Origin: Anaerolineae bacterium
GTDB lineage: Bacteria > Chloroflexota > Anaerolineae > J102
Assembly (NCBI GenBank): GCA_015493675.1
Contig: WGCR01000595.1
Coordinates: forward strand, 1-8,475
Direction: 5' to 3'
DNA length: 8,475 nt
The position numbers were made by a program, and so were the translations under genes. The notes below the pieces were generated by a model. That model searched no databases. It was not told where the DNA came from and saw only the letters and a list, made by a program, of their open reading frames with translations. This document shows positions 1 to 4,375 of the stretch, piece by piece. Each line of letters starts with the position of its first letter. Within the stretch, counting starts at the first letter, position 1.

Positions 1-1316
1 CCACCGAGGCCCCCAAGGCCACCGAGGCCCCTAAAGCCACTGAGGCCCCTAAGCCTACCGAAGCTCCCAAGCCCACCGAGGCCCCCGAAGCCACCGAAGC
101 CCCCGCCGCAGAAGAGGTCGTCCTCACCCTGGGCTCCTGGCGCTCGGATGACGTTGACGCCTGGGATAAAATCCTGGAAAAATTCCACGAGAAATACCCC
201 AACATCACCGTCAAATTCGATCCCACTGCTCCCATTGACTACGACACCACCCTGCGCACCCAGCTCGAGACCGGCACCGCGCCCGACCTGTTCTTCGTTC
301 GCTCCTTTGCAACGGGACGCGACCTGTTCGATCAGGGATTCGTGGCCTCGCTCAAAGACCTGCCCGGCCTGAAAGACAACTTCTCGGTCGGCGCCCTGGC
401 CCCCTGGTCCACCGAGGATGGCGAACCCTTCGCCGTGCCCATCGCGGCCGTCTCTCATGGCATCTACTACAACCAGGACATGTTCAAGGAAAACGGCATC
501 GAAGTTCCCCAGACCTGGGAAGACCTGATGGCCGCCGCTCAGAAGCTGAAAGACGCCGGCGTCATCCCCTTCTCCAACGGCACGAAAGACGCCTGGGATA
601 TCAACGAAGTCGTGATGATGACCATCATCCCCAACAACATTGGCGGCTACGAAGGACGCATGGCCTATCTCAAGGGCGAACGCTGCTTCAACGATCCCGA
701 CATGGTGGCCGCGTACACCCAGATTCAGGATCTGGCTCCTTACCTGCCCCCCGACTTCACCGCTGTGGACTACTACACCGCTGAGCAACTCTTCGTGCAG
801 GGGCAGTCGGCCATGTATTTCGATGGCTCCTGGAGCATCTCGGCTGTCGAGAAAGATGCGCCCGACTTCAACTGGAGCGTTTTCCCTGCGCCGCCCGCCA
901 AAGGCAAGAAGATGTACATCTCCTTCCACATGGACGCCGCCATTGGCATGAATCCCGCCACCAAGCATGAGGAAGCAGCGAAGACATTCCTGCAGTGGCT
1001 CTACACCAAGGACTTCGGCGAGGCCTTCGGTAATGGCGTTCCCGGCTTCTTCCCCGTCAGCAAGAACGTTCCCACCCTCTCCGACCCGGTGGCGAATGAA
1101 TTCCTCTCCTTCAACAAGAAGGCCGCTGGCACCGACATTCGCTTCGTTTGGGAAAAACTGATGGCTCCGCCTCCAGGCATGCCCGATCCGTACACCGTGA
1201 TGAACAATGGCGTCATCGCCGTGCTCAAGGGCGAGCAAACGCCTCAGGAAGCGGCCGACAGCCTGCAAGAAGCCATTGCCAAATGGTACGAACCCGCCCA
1301 ACATTGCAAACAATAG
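1..1316 (+). CDS. Sugar ABC transporter solute-binding protein, family 1 (5' truncated)
   Basis: This is the C-terminal 437 residues of an extracellular solute-binding protein of a carbohydrate (CUT1-type) ABC importer. The reading frame is open from the left window edge (first whole codon at base 3), so the signal peptide and probable lipobox lie outside. Residues 1-36 of the visible part are a TEAP-rich linker, followed by the first strand of the binding domain (EEVVLTLGSW, 37-46). The family-typical TGTAPDLFF stretch is at 90-98 and MYFDGSW at 271-277; both are characteristic of SBP_bac_1/MalE-like proteins. The protein ends in a short Cys-containing tail (QHCKQ). Two permease genes follow, which supports the role: capture of a sugar or glycoside outside the membrane and delivery to the permease pair. 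The ligand cannot be read from sequence. The ATG at 342 in the same frame is internal, because conserved binding-domain sequence lies upstream of it. Confidence 0.93.
   Translation, partial: TEAPKATEAPKATEAPKPTEAPKPTEAPEATEAPAAEEVVLTLGSWRSDDVDAWDKILEKFHEKYPNITVKFDPTAPIDYDTTLRTQLETGTAPDLFFVRSFATGRDLFDQGFVASLKDLPGLKDNFSVGALAPWSTEDGEPFAVPIAAVSHGIYYNQDMFKENGIEVPQTWEDLMAAAQKLKDAGVIPFSNGTKDAWDINEVVMMTIIPNNIGGYEGRMAYLKGERCFNDPDMVAAYTQIQDLAPYLPPDFTAVDYYTAEQLFVQGQSAMYFDGSWSISAVEKDAPDFNWSVFPAPPAKGKKMYISFHMDAAIGMNPATKHEEAAKTFLQWLYTKDFGEAFGNGVPGFFPVSKNVPTLSDPVANEFLSFNKKAAGTDIRFVWEKLMAPPPGMPDPYTVMNNGVIAVLKGEQTPQEAADSLQEAIAKWYEPAQHCKQ
3..110 (+). repeat. Six 18-bp tandem repeats encoding a TEAPKx linker
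   Basis: Six consecutive in-frame 18-base units encode TEAPKA, TEAPKA, TEAPKP, TEAPKP, TEAPEA and TEAPAA. The units differ mostly at third codon positions, and the last two diverge most at the Lys codon. The array may extend left of the window. Low-complexity Thr/Pro/Glu/Ala stretches of this kind commonly tether the globular domain of surface lipoproteins to the lipid-anchored N-terminus; that role is inferred here. Copy number could vary between strains by slippage. Confidence 0.9.
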
Positions 1317-1339
1317 TCGAACGCCTTTAATCGCCTTCA

Positions 1340-1374
1340 ATGAGCCAGGGGGGAACGCCTCCCTCCTGGCTCAT
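1340..1374 (+). promoter_or_regulatory. Intercistronic stem-loop between binding-protein and permease genes
   Basis: Bases 1340-1354 pair with 1360-1374 over 15 contiguous positions (14 Watson-Crick pairs and one G-U at 1350/1364), with a 5-base loop at 1355-1359. It begins 24 bases after the binding-protein stop codon. Only a short T run follows (GCTTTGG), so it is a weak intrinsic terminator at best. In sugar ABC operons a hairpin at this place typically protects the 3' end of the binding-protein mRNA or attenuates read-through, so that binding protein is made in excess over permease. That function is inferred from position and structure. Confidence 0.8.
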
Positions 1375-1405
1375 GCTTTGGAAAGATTATCAGAACGCTT
1401 CGACT

Positions 1406-1410
1406 GGAGA
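1406..1410 (+). promoter_or_regulatory. Ribosome binding site for permease 1
   Basis: GGAGA lies 7 bases before the ATG at 1418. It selects this start over the in-frame ATG at 1340, which is the first base of the stem-loop and would be buried in it. Confidence 0.7.
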
Positions 1411-1417
1411 CTATTTG

Positions 1418-2344
1418 ATGAAAAAATTGAGAATGAATCTGCGCGCCAACGGCATTTGGTATCTCTTTTTGCTGCCCGCGTTGCTCACTTATCTCATCTT
1501 CATGGCCGCGCCGCTCATCGATTCGATGCGGCTTAGTTTCTTTACCGGCCGGGGCTACACGCCCACCGAATTCGTCGGATTCAAAAACTATATCGATCTC
1601 TTCACCGTCCCCCTCTGGCGAGATCGATTCCTGGGCGCACTGAAAAACACCATCATCTTTTTCTCCATTCACATGTTCATTCAGAACAGCATGGGGTTAT
1701 TCTTCGCGACCTTGTTGTCAAGCGATTTCAGGGGCCGAAATTTCTATCGCACCGTCATCTTCGCCCCCGCCACCCTTTCTGTGCTCGTGACCGGATTTTT
1801 GTGGACCCTTATTCTTCATCCCTACTGGGGCGCGATCAATCATACTCTCAAAGCTGTGGGCCTGAACTCCTGGGCCAAACCCTGGCTGGGCGATAAACAT
1901 CTGGCGCTGCCCGTGATTGCGTTGACCTCTGTGTGGCAATGGGTGGGGATGCCCACCGTACTCTTCCTGGCGGGCCTGCTTGGCATCCCCGACGAACTCA
2001 TCGAGGCCGCTCGCGTGGATGGCGCATCGAGCTGGAACGTCTTTTGGCGCATCAAGTTCCCTCTGCTCAAACCGGTCATCGGCGTGGTGGCCATCCTCAC
2101 TTTTGTAGATAATTTCAACGCCTTCGACGTCATTTTTGCCATGGAGGGCGCCAAGGGCGAACCGGGCTACGCCACCGATCTGCTGGCCACCTTTTTCTAT
2201 CGCACCGGCATCGCTGGTGAGCAGCCCGCGGGCATTCCCAACATGGGGATGGGAGCTGTCATCGCCACCCTCATCTTCCTTATCCTGATGGCGGGCGTCC
2301 TCATCTGGCTTTATGCGGCTCGTTCAGATGAGGAGGGAATCTAA
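1418..2344 (+). CDS. Sugar ABC transporter permease, MalF/UgpA type
   Basis: A 308-residue integral membrane subunit of a CUT1-family carbohydrate importer. About six hydrophobic segments are visible (roughly residues 13-35, 75-100, 108-132, 162-190, 216-240 and 277-301). The permease signature that docks on the ATPase is the EAA loop at residues 196-219: EAARVDGASSW, then the RIKFPLLKP end, with the conserved Gly at 202. Length is normal for the family. The start at 1418 gives MKKLRMNLRANGIWYL, a short basic N-terminus leading directly into the first helix, and is served by GGAGA at 1406-1410; a longer reading from 1340 would add 26 residues encoded largely by a hairpin. It lies between the binding-protein gene and the second permease, with which it should form the heterodimeric channel. 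Substrate is unknown beyond a carbohydrate or polyol derivative; glycerol-3-phosphate-type ligands cannot be excluded. Confidence 0.95.
   Translation: MKKLRMNLRANGIWYLFLLPALLTYLIFMAAPLIDSMRLSFFTGRGYTPTEFVGFKNYIDLFTVPLWRDRFLGALKNTIIFFSIHMFIQNSMGLFFATLLSSDFRGRNFYRTVIFAPATLSVLVTGFLWTLILHPYWGAINHTLKAVGLNSWAKPWLGDKHLALPVIALTSVWQWVGMPTVLFLAGLLGIPDELIEAARVDGASSWNVFWRIKFPLLKPVIGVVAILTFVDNFNAFDVIFAMEGAKGEPGYATDLLATFFYRTGIAGEQPAGIPNMGMGAVIATLIFLILMAGVLIWLYAARSDEEGI
2331..2336 (+). promoter_or_regulatory. Ribosome binding site for permease 2
   Basis: A perfect AGGAGG sits inside the last codons of permease 1, 12 bases before the ATG at 2349 (18 before another in-frame ATG at 2355). The spacing is slightly long for 2349. 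The overlap with the upstream gene suggests translational coupling of the two permeases. Confidence 0.65.
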
Positions 2345-2348
2345 GATT

Positions 2349-3176
2349 ATGAAAATGAATCGTACGCAAAAATTGCTCACCCATTTCATCTTGGCGACAT
2401 GGACGCTCATTGTCCTCTTCCCTGTTTGGACGCTCATTGTCGACTCTTTCAAACCCCAGAAAGAAATTTTCAGCAGCCCCTTTGGCCTGCCCCAGCATTT
2501 CACCCTGGCAGGCTATAAATCGGTCTGGGTCAACGGGAATTTTGGAATCTACTTTCTCAACACGTTCTATGTCACTATCATTTCCCTTGCCCTGATTGTC
2601 TTTTTTGGCTCGCTGGCCTCTTACGCCCTGGCCAAATGGAATTCAAAGGCCAGCACTGCTTTTTACATCTTTTTCATTGCCGGATTGATGATTCCCGTTC
2701 GTCTGGGCACCATCGATCTCATCCGCATCATGCAGTTTCTTTCGCTGCAAGACACCATCTGGAGCCTTATTCCGGTGTATGTGGCCATGGGGATGCCGAT
2801 TTCGATTTTCATCCTGACTGCGTTCATCGACACCCTGCCCAAAGAGATGTTCGACGCGGCCAAAGTGGACGGCGCCTCGGAATGGCGGATATATTTTCAG
2901 ATCGTGATGCCGTTGTTGCGCCCGGCAATCGCCACGGTGGCCATCTTCAACATGATGAAAATCTGGAATGATTTCTGGTTCCCGTTGGTTTTCATCCGCG
3001 CCGAAAAATCCCGCACCATTTCTCTGGGCGTCTCCCTGCTTTTCGGTCAATATCGCACCGATTGGACGCGCGCGCTCAGCACTCTCTCCCTTGCCGCCGT
3101 TCCCATCCTGATTCTCTACATTCTTCTCTCTCGCGAGTTCATCAAAGGTTTGACAGCCGGAGCGGTCAAAGGTTAG
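2349..3176 (+). CDS. Sugar ABC transporter permease, MalG/UgpE type
   Basis: A 275-residue inner-membrane permease, the partner of the preceding gene in a CUT1-type importer. The N-terminus (MKMNRTQKLL) leads into a first helix at about 10-32, followed by the family-typical periplasmic start FKPQKEIFSSPFGLP (34-48). Further hydrophobic stretches are near 70-94, 103-125, 138-160, 190-215 and 246-262. The ATPase-docking EAA loop is at 169-192, reading DAAKVDGASEW and ending in PLLRP; Asp replaces the usual first Glu, which is common in this family. The gene starts 4 bases after the permease 1 stop, so the two are almost certainly co-transcribed. The start at 2349 is preferred over in-frame ATGs at 2313 and 2328, which overlap the upstream gene or the AGGAGG itself. 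No ATP-binding subunit gene follows. Confidence 0.95.
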   Translation: MKMNRTQKLLTHFILATWTLIVLFPVWTLIVDSFKPQKEIFSSPFGLPQHFTLAGYKSVWVNGNFGIYFLNTFYVTIISLALIVFFGSLASYALAKWNSKASTAFYIFFIAGLMIPVRLGTIDLIRIMQFLSLQDTIWSLIPVYVAMGMPISIFILTAFIDTLPKEMFDAAKVDGASEWRIYFQIVMPLLRPAIATVAIFNMMKIWNDFWFPLVFIRAEKSRTISLGVSLLFGQYRTDWTRALSTLSLAAVPILILYILLSREFIKGLTAGAVKG

Positions 3177-3232
3177 AGGTTGTTATGCACTTTGGCCTCG
3201 TCAAATCGAATTTTTACGCTATTTGCCCGTGG

Positions 3233-3348
3233 GATTCGCCGCTGATAACGCGGATGCGACAGATCTCCGCGAATTTTTTGGATTGCAGAAGGATTTTTCT
3301 GCGAAAATTCGCGCTGATCCGATTTTTCAGCGACATCCGCGGCGAATC
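3233..3348. repeat. 116-bp imperfect palindrome in the permease-deacetylase gap
   Basis: Bases 3233-3277 and 3304-3348 are inverted copies in perfect register: 33 of 45 positions are Watson-Crick pairs and 2 more are G-U. The outer 10 bp (GATTCGCCGC / GCGGCGAATC) and the inner 9 bp (GCGAATTTT / AAAATTCGC) are perfect. The 26-base centre holds a nested 6-bp hairpin (GCAGAA 3285-3290 with TTCTGC 3297-3302). Each arm carries spaced CGCTGAT/CGCGGAT-like units. It has no convincing coding content. It resembles dispersed REP/MITE-like intergenic elements; whether it is repeated elsewhere cannot be seen here. In RNA it could form a long hairpin separating importer and deacetylase transcripts. The rest of the gap (3177-3232, 3349-3408) shows nothing recognisable. 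Confidence 0.8.
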
Positions 3349-3423
3349 GAAAGGTGAGCGATACGACAACGCCTGGGAATTGGTTGGAAGTTCATAACAG
3401 GCTCCAAGAAGAGGACATTCACA

Positions 3424-4257
3424 ATGACGCTTCATCGCAAAAACGCTTTTCAATTCACCCGGTTGGTGGGTGATGTCAAAGAACGCTTCGATAATCTCGA
3501 TGGACTGATGCCATCGCCCGCGGGCGTGGCCGCCGAAACCTGGCTCTTTGTGGGCGCCCATGATGACGATGTGTGCATCGGCGCCGGTTTTTCGCTGATG
3601 GCTGCGGTGCAGGCGGGCGTGGACGTGCAGGTCATCATCGTCACCGATGGCCGCATGGGCTATTGCACCGCGGAACAGGAGCCGCATATCGTGGACATAC
3701 GTCATCGCGAAACCCTGGCCTCCTTCGCCATCCTGGGCCTGCCCGCCGAAGCTATCACCTTCTTGGGCTATCCCGATAACGATCTGGCCGCCTGGCAGGG
3801 GCGCCGCAAGGCCCGGGCCCAAGATCCCACACACGGCGGCTACACCGGGCTGCAAAACAGCTTCACCTGGCATCTGCGGCGGCTGCGGCCCCACCGCGTC
3901 TTCATCCCCGCGGAATCGGACACGCATCCCGACCACAAGATCACCTATACGGAGCTGATGATCAGCATCTTCCACGCCACCGGCGCCATCTGGCCCGAGC
4001 TGGGACTGCCGCTGGATGATGCGCCCATGATCTACGAAGCCGCCATCTACGAGAATTTTCGCACGCCCCCCAATCTTGAGGTGCGAGCCGACGCCGACGC
4101 CTTCCAACGGCGGCTGCAGAGCGTGCTGGCTTATGAATCTCAGGGGCAGATCGCGGGCGTCATCGCCGAGATCGAGGCGCTCGGGCCTTACGAATATCTG
4201 TACGAGCACGCCTTTCCGCATTACGCGCCGGGACAATACCGCAAGATGTTCGAATAG
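3424..4257 (+). CDS. PIG-L/LmbE family metal-dependent N-deacetylase
   Basis: A 277-residue protein of the PIG-L (LmbE-like) superfamily, zinc enzymes that remove acetyl groups from N-acetylglucosamine-type amino sugars (for example MshB, BshB, archaeal diacetylchitobiose deacetylase). The first metal motif is AHDDDVCIGAG at 45-55, with H46, D48 and D49 in the catalytic and zinc positions; the usual Pro between His and the Asp pair is Asp47. Supporting family features are VTDGRMGY (73-80), RHRETLAS (93-100), FLGYPDNDL (113-121) and the second metal motif HPDH (168-171), where H171 is the expected third ligand. The roughly 35 residues before the first motif are longer than in many members. No signal peptide is seen, so it should act in the cytoplasm. 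AGAAGAGGA ending at 3415 is a good ribosome site, 8 bases from the ATG. Its place after a sugar importer suggests action on an imported N-acetylated sugar, an inference. The true substrate is unknown. Confidence 0.9.
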   Translation: MTLHRKNAFQFTRLVGDVKERFDNLDGLMPSPAGVAAETWLFVGAHDDDVCIGAGFSLMAAVQAGVDVQVIIVTDGRMGYCTAEQEPHIVDIRHRETLASFAILGLPAEAITFLGYPDNDLAAWQGRRKARAQDPTHGGYTGLQNSFTWHLRRLRPHRVFIPAESDTHPDHKITYTELMISIFHATGAIWPELGLPLDDAPMIYEAAIYENFRTPPNLEVRADADAFQRRLQSVLAYESQGQIAGVIAEIEALGPYEYLYEHAFPHYAPGQYRKMFE

Positions 4258-4284
4258 GGCGCTGGCAGGGGATTAACCGGCATC

Positions 4285-4313
4285 TTGCCAAATAACGCTG
4301 ATTTCGATAGGAT
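4285..4313 (+). promoter_or_regulatory. Candidate sigma70-type promoter for the M4 peptidase gene
   Basis: TTGCCA (4285-4290, 5 of 6 matches to the -35 consensus) and TAGGAT (4308-4313, 4 of 6 matches to the -10) are separated by exactly 17 bases. Transcription would begin near 4320, giving a leader of about 56 bases before the ATG at 4376. It lies in the 118-base gap after the deacetylase gene, and suggests that the protease is transcribed independently. It is a motif match only. Confidence 0.45.
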
Positions 4314-4357
4314 TAGTGGCTCTTTCTTGCCCTGATTTCATTCATATCCACTCATTT

Positions 4358-4365
4358 AGAAAGGA
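4358..4365 (+). promoter_or_regulatory. Ribosome binding site for the M4 peptidase
   Basis: AGAAAGGA ends 10 bases before the ATG at 4376. It supports that start, which gives a clean signal peptide, over the in-frame ATG at 4316, which lies at or before the predicted transcription start. Confidence 0.6.
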
Positions 4366-4375
4366 TCACTACCTC

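Noticed and set aside
1340..1417. Longer N-terminus for permease 1 starting at 1340
   Set aside because: The start codon is the base of a 15-bp stem-loop, while 1418 has a Shine-Dalgarno sequence and a normal permease N-terminus.
3062..3397. Plus-strand open frame over the permease 2 end and the palindrome
   Set aside because: Its first part is out of frame inside the permease gene and the rest is palindrome; no ribosome site or domain.
3214..4236. Long minus-strand open frame of 340 codons opposite the deacetylase
   Set aside because: It lies antisense to a gene with clear PIG-L motifs, has no recognisable domain, and runs through the palindrome; it is a GC-rich shadow frame.
4264..4289. 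Possible terminator hairpin after the deacetylase (GGCAGG with CTTGCC)
   Set aside because: Only 6 pairs including a wobble, a 14-base loop, and no T run afterwards.
4316..4375. Longer N-terminus for the M4 peptidase starting at 4316
   Set aside because: It would put 20 non-signal residues before a standard signal peptide and would start at about the predicted transcription start; 4376 has a ribosome site.
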